A stretch of 64,000 bases of DNA from JACQFZ01 sp045810625 (lineage in GTDB: Bacteria; Pseudomonadota; Gammaproteobacteria; Acidiferrobacterales; Sulfurifustaceae), in assembly GCA_045810625.1 (NCBI GenBank), contig JBJMVQ010000070.1, positions 37,717 to 101,716 of the forward strand, read 5' to 3'. A model generated the notes under the pieces. The model made no database searches. It saw nothing but the letters and a program-made list of their open reading frames with translations, and was not told the origin of the DNA. The position numbers were made by a program, and so were the translations under genes. Positions 17,545-26,183 of the stretch are shown one piece after another (the first letter of the stretch is position 1; the number at the start of each line of letters is the position of its first letter).

Positions 17545-18027
17545 CTAGCGGCGGTGGATCGCCGCGATCAGGTCGAGCTCGACAGCGGCGTTTTTCGGTA
17601 ATTGGTAAACGCCAACGGCCGTCCGCGTGTGGCCGCCCGCTGGGGCAAATATCGCGTACAGGATTTCTGAAGCAGCGTCCGCGACCTCGCTCTGCTGCGT
17701 GAAGCCGGACGCGCTTTGGATGTACACGGTCAGCCGAAGAATGCGTTTTACGCGATCGAGCGAACCGAGCGCCTGACGCAACACCGCGACCGCGCGCAGT
17801 GCGCAAATCGCCGCGGCGCGGCGCCCGTCCGCGAGCGACACGGTTTCCCCCACGCGCCCGGTGACCGCGATCAGGCCCTGCACGCGCGGAATCTGGCCGC
17901 TCACGTAGATCTCGTCGCCGTTCTCGACGGCCACTTCGTAGTTTGCACCCGCGCGAATTTCGTCTTCGAAGCTGACGCTCAACTCCGCCGCTTTCGCGGC
18001 AAAGAGCGTTTCTCGGGAGCTGTTCAT
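17545..18027 (-). CDS. RidA/YjgF-family protein
   Basis: 160 residues. RidA proteins are trimeric and hydrolyse reactive enamine/imine intermediates released by PLP enzymes; some subgroups act in catabolic pathways. The family pattern is visible: YEVAVENGDEIYVSGQIPR, the middle ALGSLDRVKRILRLTVYIQS and the C-terminal HTRTAVGVYQLPKNAAVELDLIAA. The usual substrate-binding Arg appears to be represented by R in GHTRTAVGV, and the final Glu by AVELD. It is longer than classical RidA (about 128 residues) because of an N-terminal extension, as in the YjgF-like subgroup annotated in catabolic clusters. Confidence 0.88.
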   Translation of the reverse strand: MNSSRETLFAAKAAELSVSFEDEIRAGANYEVAVENGDEIYVSGQIPRVQGLIAVTGRVGETVSLADGRRAAAICALRAVAVLRQALGSLDRVKRILRLTVYIQSASGFTQQSEVADAASEILYAIFAPAGGHTRTAVGVYQLPKNAAVELDLIAAIHRR

Positions 18028-18072
18028 GTCGCGCTCAGTATGAAATTGCCGCTGCCATGGTTATTAGGCGCG

Positions 18073-18993
18073 CTACTCCGGCGGCAGGTCCGGGAATCTC
18101 TTTGCATCCATCCACACGAGCTCGACGAACTTGTCGGGGGTGACGGCGCCCTTGCCCCACACGGCGTCGAACTCTGCGGTCGGTTTCGCCGCCTGGATTT
18201 GCTTGAGCGTCTTGCCTTCCTTCATCATCGCGCGCACACGTTCTCTCACCTGGCTGAGCATCCGGCCATAGGCTTCGAGATCGGCGGCTTTCGCGAGCGG
18301 GCCGTGGCCAGGAATGATCTGCGTCTTGTCGTCGGTAAGACTGAACAAATTGCTCACCGCGCGCAGCGTCCCGTCGATGCTTCCTTGGTTTGCGAGGTCG
18401 ATGAAGGGGTACATCTTGTTGTAGAAGACGTCGCCGGTGTGCATCACGTTGCTGTTGCGGAAGTGAACGAACGAGTCGCTGTCGCTATGCGCGTTCGGCA
18501 GATAGAAGACGAGAATTTCGTCGCCGGCGGAATGAAACGAGACGTCGCTCTGGAACGTGACAACCGGGAGCGCTCTGGCCGGCGCCGGCGGCACTTTCTT
18601 GCCGAAGAATTCGACAGTCTGCTCGACCGACATGCGAAAACGCACGTTCTCGTGCCCGACGATCATCGCGCCGTTCCTGGCGAAACTCTCATTGCCGCTC
18701 ACGTGATCGGGATACCAGCTTGTGTTGATGACGAACTTGATCGGCTTGCTCGTGATCTTGGCGACCGCGTCCCTGATCTTCTGCGAAAGCGGCGCGAGGT
18801 CGTCATCGATCAGAAACGCCGCATCGTCACCGACAAAGAGCCCCATGTTGCCGCCGGCGCCGGTCAGCATGTAGATGTTGTCGGTGAGCTTCTGCGTTTT
18901 GATTGCGACCTTCGAGTAATTGTCGTCGGCAGCGGTGGACAGAGTGACGATCGAAAAGATCAGGATAGTTGGATAACGAATTAAACGTTTCAT
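18073..18993 (-). CDS. Secreted MBL-fold protein with degenerate HxHxDH metal motif
   Basis: 306 residues with an N-terminal signal peptide (MKRLIRYPTILIFSIVTLSTA). The fold is metallo-beta-lactamase: NIYMLTGAGGNMGLFVGDD, NTSWYPDHVSGN, NAHSDSDSFVHF, NVMHTGDVFY, IIPGHGPL. The usual motif 1 H-x-H-x-D-H reads S92-W-Y94-P-D96-H97, so two zinc-1 ligands are lost, while D96, H97, H169, D188 and H230 are kept. I re-read the codons (AGC TGG TAT CCC GAT CAC) and they are unambiguous. The protein may bind a single metal, or act as a non-hydrolytic binding protein. It relates to the SoxH/quinoprotein-relay-type MBL proteins with the pattern THWHPDHVGG. Confidence 0.85.
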   Translation of the reverse strand: MKRLIRYPTILIFSIVTLSTAADDNYSKVAIKTQKLTDNIYMLTGAGGNMGLFVGDDAAFLIDDDLAPLSQKIRDAVAKITSKPIKFVINTSWYPDHVSGNESFARNGAMIVGHENVRFRMSVEQTVEFFGKKVPPAPARALPVVTFQSDVSFHSAGDEILVFYLPNAHSDSDSFVHFRNSNVMHTGDVFYNKMYPFIDLANQGSIDGTLRAVSNLFSLTDDKTQIIPGHGPLAKAADLEAYGRMLSQVRERVRAMMKEGKTLKQIQAAKPTAEFDAVWGKGAVTPDKFVELVWMDAKRFPDLPPE

Positions 18994-19013
18994 GGCTTGT
19001 TATTGCATCCCTA

Positions 19014-19355
19014 TCATTGCATCCCGAATGAACGTTCAATAAACGGCACGGACATACGCGCTGCAAGCGTAACGGCGTCGCTGATGGCCGGCAAGCCGCC
19101 GTGTGCGCGTCTCGTGATGAGCGCCGAGAGCCAGTAGCTCGCGAAGGCGAAAAAAATAACGGTGGCGGCAAGCAGCCCGTACATTCCGCCCGATGTCGTT
19201 TGCCTGGGAGTGGGTGCGCTCGGCAGCGCAGCGCCGGAGACCGCCCCCAACGCCATAAGTTGGGCAAGCGAGAACAGCGCGAGAATTGCGATTAGGTTGC
19301 CGCGATGACCCAACCGCTTGACCAGCGCGAATCCTGGCGCGTAGAACACCAACAT
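19014..19355 (-). CDS. Small hypothetical membrane protein
   Basis: 113 residues with three likely membrane-embedded segments: residues about 2-14, 21-43 (IAILALFSLAQLMALGAVSG) and 58-79 (GLLAATVIFFAFASYWLSALI). No family recognised. A strong GGGAGG precedes the ATG at 19355, supporting this as a true gene. It lies 20 bases upstream of the MBL gene on the same strand, so the two are probably co-transcribed. Function unknown; a role in envelope or small-molecule sensing would be guesswork. Confidence 0.65.
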   Translation of the reverse strand: MLVFYAPGFALVKRLGHRGNLIAILALFSLAQLMALGAVSGAALPSAPTPRQTTSGGMYGLLAATVIFFAFASYWLSALITRRAHGGLPAISDAVTLAARMSVPFIERSFGMQ

Positions 19356-19535
19356 GGAGCGCCTCCCGTTATTTAGATTAAGGATAGACGCCGGGAGAGC
19401 GGATAGAAGAGCGACGGTTTCGCGACGGCTGTCGGGTATCGACTTAGTCGACTGGTTGAAAAAGTGTCGACGAGGCAGCCGGGATTGCCGAGGTTCGCCG
19501 ACAAATTCAGAACGAACAATAGTGTACGTTGTGAA

Positions 19536-20300
19536 TCAGGCCGCCGATGCGGAACCGACCAGGCGAAATTGCGCGCCGCCGAGTGTGACGGTGTCTTCGG
19601 AGACCGGCAGGCCGCGTTGCCGCCCTGCGGCAAGCGCCGCATTCGGATCGGCGACTGCGATGGTAAAACCGGCGACGCCCTCGCCGCGCGCGCCGGCCGT
19701 GACGAAATTCAACGCACCGTCGTCGAGCGCGATGACCCAGCGGCTGTCCTGACGCGTCGGCGTATGGATGCCGAGCACGGTCGCCCAGCGCCGCGCCATC
19801 GCTTCCGGATCGGTCGCTTCAAGATCGACGGACAGAACGCGGCGTGCCCCGGTCGGCGAGACGTAGTTCTTCCAGCCGGAGCCCGCCCAGCGCCAGGCGT
19901 CGGGCGGCGTCGGCTGATCGATGGACAGAATCGCGCCGCCGATGTCCTTGGGATGCAGGTGCATGCCGCGGATGTCGTCGTGCTCCGCTTGCCAGACGAT
20001 CCGCACGCCAAGCCGCTCCATTCGCGCGCGATCGCGTGCGAAATCGTCGGTTTGCAGCAGGAGCATGTAGCCGGAGTCGCCGCGGCGTTCGAGCAGGCGG
20101 CCGGCGGCGGTGCCGGGACGGGTCGGCGCAACGACTTCGACGAACTGCTCGCCGATCGGCAGCAGCGCGTTGTGCAGGCCGAACTTGGCGACGAGCGGGT
20201 CGCGGAACGCCACGCGAACACCGAGGACCGCGGCGACGTCCTCGACCGTGCGATCGAGATCGTTCGCGGCGAGCACGATTTGGCGGATGCGCAGGCTCAT
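19536..20300 (-). CDS. VOC-superfamily protein (glyoxalase-like)
   Basis: 254 residues with two paired beta-alpha-beta-beta-beta modules, residues about 4-125 and 140-250 (RIRQIVLAANDLDRTVEDVA, then LSVDLEATDPEAMARRWATV). VOC members include glyoxalases, extradiol dioxygenases and epimerases. H43 in KFGLHNALLP and E55 in FVEVVAP are plausible metal ligands. Family assignment is by pattern and size; it resembles the Glyoxalase_3-like group. The start codon overlaps the stop of the enoyl-CoA hydratase gene (ATGA), so both are one operon, suggesting a shared catabolic task. Confidence 0.82.
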   Translation of the reverse strand: MSLRIRQIVLAANDLDRTVEDVAAVLGVRVAFRDPLVAKFGLHNALLPIGEQFVEVVAPTRPGTAAGRLLERRGDSGYMLLLQTDDFARDRARMERLGVRIVWQAEHDDIRGMHLHPKDIGGAILSIDQPTPPDAWRWAGSGWKNYVSPTGARRVLSVDLEATDPEAMARRWATVLGIHTPTRQDSRWVIALDDGALNFVTAGARGEGVAGFTIAVADPNAALAAGRQRGLPVSEDTVTLGGAQFRLVGSASAA

Positions 20301-21097
20301 CGACCGGTGAAACGAGGCGTACGTTTTTCCATGAAGGCTTCAACGCCTTCACGGTGATCGTCGGTATCGCCCGTGCGCAACTGCGTGACCGCTTCGCGGT
20401 CGAGCATGGCGAGATAGGTCTCGGTCGATGCCAGTCCCACGTTTTCCTTCATGTACCGGTACGCAATCTGCGGACCATTCGCGATACGCGCGGCGATCTC
20501 ATGCACGATCGGCATGAGCTGCTCATGTGGGACCACGCGATTGACCAGCCCGAGCGCGAGCGCCTGCTCCGCGGTGTAGAGCTCGGACAGAAAAAGCAGC
20601 TCCTTTGCTTTCGCTTCGCCCAACATGTGCGTGAGCGGCCAGGTTATGCCGAAGTCGCCGCTGTAGCCGACTTTCGCGAAGGCGGTGGTGAACTTCGCTT
20701 TGTCCGACGCGATGCGCAGGTCACACGCGAGCGCGATGCCGAACCCGGCGCCCGCCGCCGCACCGTTCACGGCGGCGATCGTCGCTTTCGGCATCGAATG
20801 CAGCAGCGCGGACAGACGGTGCCCGTAGCGTTGGCGATCGACGCGCTGTTCGAACGTGGCGCCCGCAACGGTTCCCGTGCTCATCGCGGAAACGTCGCCG
20901 CCGGCACAGAACCCGCGATCGGCGCCGGTGACGACGATGCAGCCGATCGCGGGATCGGACGCACAGCGCTCGAGTGCGGCGATGCCGAGGTCGATCATGT
21001 CGCGCGACAGCGCGTTCAATTTATCGGGACGGTTCAAGGTGAGAATCGCGACGCGGTCGCGCGTCTCGAACAGCAAATGTGCGTCGGTGGCCGTCAT
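20297..21097 (-). CDS. Enoyl-CoA hydratase/isomerase family protein
   Basis: 266 residues of the crotonase fold, acting on acyl-CoA thioesters. Evidence: LTLNRPDKLNALS (19-31), the first oxyanion-hole segment GFCAGGDVSAM, the second NGAAAGAGFGIALACDLRIAS, and a C-terminal helix ending in EAFMEKRTPRFTGR. The segment KVGYSGDFGITWPL has Asp where many hydratases have a catalytic Glu, as in some PaaG-like isomerases, so the exact reaction is open. It is the first gene of a two-gene operon with the VOC gene. Its promoter must lie in 21098-21400. Confidence 0.88.
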   Translation of the reverse strand: MTATDAHLLFETRDRVAILTLNRPDKLNALSRDMIDLGIAALERCASDPAIGCIVVTGADRGFCAGGDVSAMSTGTVAGATFEQRVDRQRYGHRLSALLHSMPKATIAAVNGAAAGAGFGIALACDLRIASDKAKFTTAFAKVGYSGDFGITWPLTHMLGEAKAKELLFLSELYTAEQALALGLVNRVVPHEQLMPIVHEIAARIANGPQIAYRYMKENVGLASTETYLAMLDREAVTQLRTGDTDDHREGVEAFMEKRTPRFTGR

Positions 21098-21405
21098 ATG
21101 CGAGATCTGCTTGTCGATTTTGCCTAGGTACCCGCCGCGCCGTTAGCACCAAGTCGCGGCGACCGCGCCTCAACCATAGGGACGCGCTGGTCATTTTCAT
21201 GTCGAGTCCCGATCGGCGTCAAATTCCATTTTGCCCGCGCGGCGCGAGGGGTCGCGCGAAGACGCCGGAAGGAAACCAAACGTAGGCAAGAGGCAGCGGA
21301 AATTCTCGGGATTGGCACGGAGGCGCCCCAGGTGCCTCGGTTAGGTAAAGACGCCGAGGCAGCAAACACTATTTTCGGTCCGCGCCTCCGTAGACTGTCG
21401 TCAAT
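21098..21405. other. Divergent intergenic region
   Basis: About 310 bases between the hydratase gene (minus) and the YsnF-like genes (plus). It must hold both promoters. I see no strong promoter boxes or operators, and no protein-like frame. Confidence 0.35.
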
Positions 21406-22035
21406 ATGTCGCCTGCCAAAGCGGCGTCTTGGGACGTGCGCGAGCGTGCCATGACCACTGTGTTCGACAAATTCGGCCAACAGGGCCGGCTGGTGAATGA
21501 AGATCGGATCGCACGGCACGAAGCCGATACGGCGAGTATCGCTCTGCCGGACGGCCGCGAAGTGCGCGTACCCGCGCAGTGGCTGGAGTCGCATGCCGGT
21601 GATTACTACGTGCCCGTGCGGCTCGACGAGATCGCGGACGCGCAGGCGTCCGGAGCGGAAATCACGCAACGCACGATCCCGCTCGTCGAGGAGACGCTCG
21701 ACGTGCAGCCACGTAAGACCGAACGCGTCGTGCGCGTGCGCACCGTGACGCGCGAGCACGACGAGATCATCGAGCAACCGTTGCTGCGCGAGCAGGCGGA
21801 GATCAAGCGCGTGCGTCTGAATCGTCCGGTTCCCGGTCCCGTATCAGCGCGCCAGGAAGGCGACACACTCATTATTCCGCTCGTGGAAGAAGAAATCGTT
21901 TGGGAGAAGCGTCTGGTCGTGCGCGAGGAGATCCATGTCCGCAAGCGGCGCACGCAGGAGCAGAACACGGCACGCGTGCGGCTGCGACGCGAAGACGTCG
22001 TTGTCGAACGTGCGCCCGAGCGAAAGGATAAGTAA
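21406..22035 (+). CDS. YsnF/AvaK-type stress protein (DUF2382)
   Basis: 209 residues. A short beta-rich part (ALPDGREVRVPAQWLESHAG and DYYVPVRLDEI) is followed by a long charged region with a DUF2382 pattern, here the segment IIPLVEEEIVWEKRLVVREE (152-171) and an earlier related unit TIPLVEETLDVQPRKTERV. Such proteins are linked to general or desiccation stress in many bacteria; the biochemical role is unknown. There are two possible starts: 21406 and 21451 (MTTVFDKFG); neither has a strong ribosome site. It pairs with the gene 60 bases downstream, which carries the same kind of domain. Confidence 0.75.
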   Translation: MSPAKAASWDVRERAMTTVFDKFGQQGRLVNEDRIARHEADTASIALPDGREVRVPAQWLESHAGDYYVPVRLDEIADAQASGAEITQRTIPLVEETLDVQPRKTERVVRVRTVTREHDEIIEQPLLREQAEIKRVRLNRPVPGPVSARQEGDTLIIPLVEEEIVWEKRLVVREEIHVRKRRTQEQNTARVRLRREDVVVERAPERKDK

Positions 22036-22094
22036 CGAGCGTCGATTGCGCGTGGTCCGGCACAGTCTGGGAGCAAACGTATGAGGAGATTGCC

Positions 22095-23090
22095 ATGACG
22101 AAGATCGTAGTGGGCTTGTTCGAGAACATGGAGAGCGCCCAACGTGCGATGCAGGCGCTCGAAGCGGAAGGCTTCGCGCGCGAGAACATCGAGCTGCGCT
22201 CCGGCGACCAGGTCGTCCGCCAAATGCAAAGCGATACGGGCGAATCCGGCGACGGAATCTGGGCGAGCATCAAGCGTTTCTTCTCGGGCGGATCGACCGA
22301 GGCCAGAACCGCGGGAACCGAGTGGCGTGGCATGAGCGAGTCTGAAGCGCTGCTGGCAGTACACGCGGATGACGCGACGGCCGAAGACGCGGCGGAGCTT
22401 ATGGACGAGCACGGCGCGGTCGATCTCGAGGAGCGCCTGGGCGGCGGCGTCACCGGCGCCGGTACCGAGCAGACGATTCCAATCGTCGAAGAAGAGGTGA
22501 AAGTCGGCAAGCGCGAGGTTAGCCGCGGTGGCGTACGCCTGCGCAGCCGGATCATCGAGCGCCCGGTGGAGGAAGAGGTAAGCCTGCGCGACGAGAAGGT
22601 GGAGGTCGAGCGCCGACCGGTCGACCGACCGGCGAGCACGGCGGGCGACGCGGCGTTCGAGGAGAAGACGTTCGAAGTGCGGGAGACGTCGGAGGAGCCG
22701 GTGGTGCAGAAGCGTGCGCGGGTGAAGGAGGAAGTAAGCGTGAAGAAAAGCGCGCGCCAGCGGACCGAGAAAGTGCGCGAAACCGTGCGCGGAACCTCTG
22801 TGGAAATCGAGGAATTGAGTCCCGAAGAGCAACGCGAATTCGCGACGTACGAGAGCGACTTTCGGAACGACTGGCAGGCGAAGTATGCGAGCCGCACCGG
22901 GCTCAAATACGCCGACGTCATGCCGGGCTACCAATATGGTTATCGACTCGGACGCAACGAACAATACCGGGGCGCCGAGTGGTCCGAGATCGAGCCGCAG
23001 GTACGACGCGACTGGGACCAGCGGGGGTACGGGCCTTGGGAGCACTTCAAGGACGCGGTGCGTTCCGGTTGGGAGCGAGCCCGTCATTGA
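22095..23090 (+). CDS. YsnF/AvaK-type stress protein with general-stress N-terminal domain
   Basis: 331 residues. The N-terminal 55 or so residues (TKIVVGLFENMESAQRAMQALEAEG) match the domain often placed before DUF2382 in GsiB/YsnF/YflT-like stress proteins. Residues about 120-240 carry the DUF2382 segment (QTIPIVEEEVKVGKREVSRG, VRLRSRIIERPVEEEVSLRD). The C-terminus (250-331) is an aromatic-rich tail (FRNDWQAKYASRTGLKYADVMPGYQYGYRLG, split here for length only in description: residues about 256-287). GAGGAG precedes the ATG. With the upstream gene it forms a likely stress operon. Cytoplasmic; function unknown. Confidence 0.82.
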   Translation: MTKIVVGLFENMESAQRAMQALEAEGFARENIELRSGDQVVRQMQSDTGESGDGIWASIKRFFSGGSTEARTAGTEWRGMSESEALLAVHADDATAEDAAELMDEHGAVDLEERLGGGVTGAGTEQTIPIVEEEVKVGKREVSRGGVRLRSRIIERPVEEEVSLRDEKVEVERRPVDRPASTAGDAAFEEKTFEVRETSEEPVVQKRARVKEEVSVKKSARQRTEKVRETVRGTSVEIEELSPEEQREFATYESDFRNDWQAKYASRTGLKYADVMPGYQYGYRLGRNEQYRGAEWSEIEPQVRRDWDQRGYGPWEHFKDAVRSGWERARH

Positions 23091-23123
23091 TCGCTTAACG
23101 GGCGGGCGGCAGGGGGCGTCGCG

Positions 23124-23146
23124 CCGGTAAAGACCGCGGTTACCGG
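23124..23146. terminator. Hairpin between convergent genes, possible terminator
   Basis: CCGGTAA at 23124-23130 pairs with TTACCGG at 23140-23146 around a 9-base loop. It lies between the YsnF operon end (23090) and the convergent diguanylate cyclase end (23158). There is no T-run, so the terminator call is tentative. Confidence 0.3.
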
Positions 23147-23157
23147 TAAGTTCCCGG

Positions 23158-24939
23158 CTAAGCGCGGCGCCGGCCGACGCCGTCGGCGATCTCCACCCGA
23201 TTGCGTCCGTTACGTTTGGCCCGATAGAGCGCCGCGTCGGCGGCCGATTCGAGCTTGTCCATGTTCGTGCGCGCCTCGCTCAAGCAAGCGATGCCGACGC
23301 TCGCGGTGATGGGCTCGTGCGAGTCGCCGACGCGCACGCGCTCGGCGATGCGGCCGCGGATCCGTTCGGCGATTTCGGCCGCGGCGTCGAGATCGGTGTC
23401 GGGCAGCGCGACGAGAAATTCTTCGCCTCCAATCCGGCCGAACAAATCGCTGTCGCGCACGACCTCGCGCCCGGCGGCGACGACGTCGCAAAGCACGCGG
23501 TCGCCTTCGGCATGCCCGTACGTGTCGTTCACCCGTTTGAAGTGGTCGAGATCGAACATCAGTATCGAGAACGGCTGGCCGCTCCGCCGGGCGAGCTTGA
23601 GCTGCTGTTCCGCCAGCTCGAATAATCCGCGGCGATTGTAGATCCCGGTCAAGGGATCCGTCGTTGCAAGCTGCTCGGCTTTGCGTCGCGCCGCCTCGAG
23701 CTCCGCCGTGCGTTCGGCGACCACGCGCTCGAGTTCCGCTTTGTGCGTTTCCATCTGCACGCGCATGGTGCTCTCGGCCTCGATCTTCGCGTTCGCGAGG
23801 AGGCGAATCCGGTGCGCGAGCCCGGAGGCGTGTATCAGCGCCGCGGCCGCGAGCGCGATGGGGATCAGTTCGAAGGTCAGCGGGTGATAGGGAAGGACGC
23901 CGCCGACGATCAATCCCACGGCGAGTATCCCGACCAACGCGACGACGTGCCCGGCGACGTAGAACAGCGCCTCGCGGCGACCGAGGCGCCACGCGACGAC
24001 GCCGATGCTCCCGCTTGCGAGCGGCGAGAGCATTAGGAGGAGTACGTTCACGCGATAGGCGTCTTGAATCGGCATCAGGAACGGCGCGAGCGTGTGGAAT
24101 ACGGTCACTGCGAGCAGCACTTTTACCCACGTGTCGAGCGCGGCGCTCGTGGCGGTGCTCAAGAACTCGCGTGCAAACAACAGGAACATGAAATACGAGA
24201 GGCCGGATAAGACGACGACGCCCTCGTTGTTGATCCACGGCGTCCGCGGATACAAGCTGGCGGCTCCGAATCCGTTTGCCGACGTCATGGCCAAATACGA
24301 AAGCAGCAGCCAGATGACGTAGAACAGGTAAGAGCGCTGCGGCAACAGGAGGAAAATGACGAAGTTGTAGACGAGGAGAAACCCGAATATGCCGAGCTCG
24401 ATGCCGTGCACGAGTCGCTGCGTGCTCAACGACGCCGTGAGTTCGGCGTCATCGAGCACTTCGAACGGAACGAGGACGGCGCCCGCTTCCGCGCGCACGC
24501 GCACGTACAGCTCCGCTGCCTCATGAGCTCCAAGGTGAAACGGCAACACCAGCGCTGCCGCCGGGTACGCCCGCTCGGCGAGCGGCAGGCGGTCGCCGGA
24601 ACGGGCGGTTTCGCGCAGCTTTCCGGAGACGAGGACGTACAGCGTGACGTAGTCGAGCAGGGCGTGATCGGACTTAACATAAAGCGCGAGCGGCCGATCG
24701 TTCGGGTTGGCGACGGGAAGACGAAACCAGAACGCCGAATGCGAGAAATCGTAGTTCGGTGCGCGTACGGTTACGTCGCGGAAACGAGCCGACGGTGCGC
24801 GGACCTGTTCCAGGGTCGCCTCGCCCGTCGGATCTTCAAGTACCTGCCACGTGCCGATTGTCGCCGCCGTATCAGCCGCCGCCGGTGCGGCAGCCGTCAG
24901 CGCGGCTGCAAGCAGCGCGCCCTTCCACGTCCGATGCAA
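23158..24939 (-). CDS. Membrane diguanylate cyclase, 7TMR-DISM type
   Basis: 593 residues. A signal-like N-terminus is followed by a periplasmic 7TMR-DISMED2-like domain (about 30-165), seven membrane spans (about 175-385), a coiled coil (about 390-430) and a GGDEF domain. The active site is GGEEF (504-508) and the inhibitory site RxxD is intact (R495-D498, five residues upstream), so it should make cyclic di-GMP with product feedback. Substrate-binding FDLDHFKRVNDTYGHAEGD is present. DISM receptors sense carbohydrate-like or other extracellular ligands. No EAL domain accompanies it. It stands alone on the minus strand, with its 5' region in 24940-25135. Confidence 0.92.
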   Translation of the reverse strand: MHRTWKGALLAAALTAAAPAAADTAATIGTWQVLEDPTGEATLEQVRAPSARFRDVTVRAPNYDFSHSAFWFRLPVANPNDRPLALYVKSDHALLDYVTLYVLVSGKLRETARSGDRLPLAERAYPAAALVLPFHLGAHEAAELYVRVRAEAGAVLVPFEVLDDAELTASLSTQRLVHGIELGIFGFLLVYNFVIFLLLPQRSYLFYVIWLLLSYLAMTSANGFGAASLYPRTPWINNEGVVVLSGLSYFMFLLFAREFLSTATSAALDTWVKVLLAVTVFHTLAPFLMPIQDAYRVNVLLLMLSPLASGSIGVVAWRLGRREALFYVAGHVVALVGILAVGLIVGGVLPYHPLTFELIPIALAAAALIHASGLAHRIRLLANAKIEAESTMRVQMETHKAELERVVAERTAELEAARRKAEQLATTDPLTGIYNRRGLFELAEQQLKLARRSGQPFSILMFDLDHFKRVNDTYGHAEGDRVLCDVVAAGREVVRDSDLFGRIGGEEFLVALPDTDLDAAAEIAERIRGRIAERVRVGDSHEPITASVGIACLSEARTNMDKLESAADAALYRAKRNGRNRVEIADGVGRRRA

Positions 24940-25135
24940 GATCGCCCCGCCCGTCTTTTTTGTTTGTGGCGCCGTTGACGCCCGCGCTGATGCCGGGCGT
25001 ATGCAGCATAGACTCGGTCTTGCCGGACCCTCATTGGCGCGTCAAGGGGTCATTATTGAGCTTAGTCGATCAGCGCCGTTTTGCCCCCGGCCATGTGACG
25101 AAATTTGTCAGTCGAAGCCGGAATATTGCAAGCGA

Positions 25136-26146
25136 CTAGTTGGCGGCGAGTTGGAATGTTTCGGCGAGCAACTGGTAAGAACGACGCCGGACGGCCGCGT
25201 CGTAGCTCCAAGTGACGATTACGATTTCATCGAGCGCGAAGCGGCGTGCGATCTCATCGAGGCGGGCGGCGACCTGTTCGGCGGTGCCGACGACGGCGCG
25301 CTGGCGCAGCTTTTCGATCGTCGCGCGTTCCGTGTCGGTATATGGGTACACCGCCGCTTCCTCGGGCGCGATGAGCGGAGAGCGAATCCCTCTTTCGAAC
25401 CCGATGCGCCAGAATTCGCGTGTCATCAGTTGCCGGCGCGCCTCCTGCTCGGTCTCTGCGGCGAGTGCCCAGACGCAGATCGTCGCGATCGGCGTCGGGC
25501 AGCGAGCGCTCGGCTGATAGTTCTCGCGATACAGCGCAAGCGCCTCCTCGGTGCCGCGGCCTTCCGTAAAGAAGTAGGCGTACGCATACGGCAGGCCGAA
25601 GTACGCGGCGAGCCGGGCGCCGTAATCGGAGCTTCCGAGGATCCACAGATCCGGGCTCGTCGCGCCGAGCGGGTGCGCTTTGATCGAAGCGAACGGATGG
25701 CCTTCGTCGAGCGGCGTTCCGGTCACCCACGCTTGTAGATCGCGCACCTGTCGAGGAAAGCGATCGACCGCGCTGCCGGCGTCGACATTGAGCGCGAGCG
25801 CGGTGAGCTGATCCGAGCCCGGCGCGCGCCCCACGCCGAGATCCACGCGGCCAGGCGCGATCGCCTCGAGGACGCGAAACTGCTCGGCGACTTTGAGCGC
25901 CGAGTAGTGCGGCAGCATCACCCCGGCGCTGCCAATGCGGATGCGTTTCGTCGTCGCGGCGATCGCAGCCATCAGCACTTCCGGGGCGGTACCGACGATG
26001 CTGTCGTTGTTGTGGTGCTCGGAGAGCCAGTAGCGATGATAGCCCCACGCGTCGCACTGGCGCGCGAGCTCGAGCGTCTCGCGGATCGCCTCGTCCTGCC
26101 CACGGCCTTTTGCGGCGGTCGATTGATCGAGTACGGATAGCTTCAT
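25136..26146 (-). CDS. LLM-class flavin-dependent oxidoreductase (luciferase-like)
   Basis: 336 residues of the TIM-barrel luciferase-like family, using FMN or F420 to oxidise a substrate. The group with MKLSVLDQS at the start, YWLSEHHN near 40, and VDLGVGRAPGSDQ in the middle is the YhbW/MsnO8-like subgroup, normally FMNH2-dependent monooxygenases of unknown substrate. The motif order and length match well. No obvious reductase partner is nearby. The upstream 37 bases separate it from the YdjM-type gene on the same strand, so the two may be co-transcribed. Confidence 0.88.
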   Translation of the reverse strand: MKLSVLDQSTAAKGRGQDEAIRETLELARQCDAWGYHRYWLSEHHNNDSIVGTAPEVLMAAIAATTKRIRIGSAGVMLPHYSALKVAEQFRVLEAIAPGRVDLGVGRAPGSDQLTALALNVDAGSAVDRFPRQVRDLQAWVTGTPLDEGHPFASIKAHPLGATSPDLWILGSSDYGARLAAYFGLPYAYAYFFTEGRGTEEALALYRENYQPSARCPTPIATICVWALAAETEQEARRQLMTREFWRIGFERGIRSPLIAPEEAAVYPYTDTERATIEKLRQRAVVGTAEQVAARLDEIARRFALDEIVIVTWSYDAAVRRRSYQLLAETFQLAAN

Positions 26147-26183
26147 GTGTTGTTCATTGGTGCCGGTCTCGCTTGTGCTCAGT

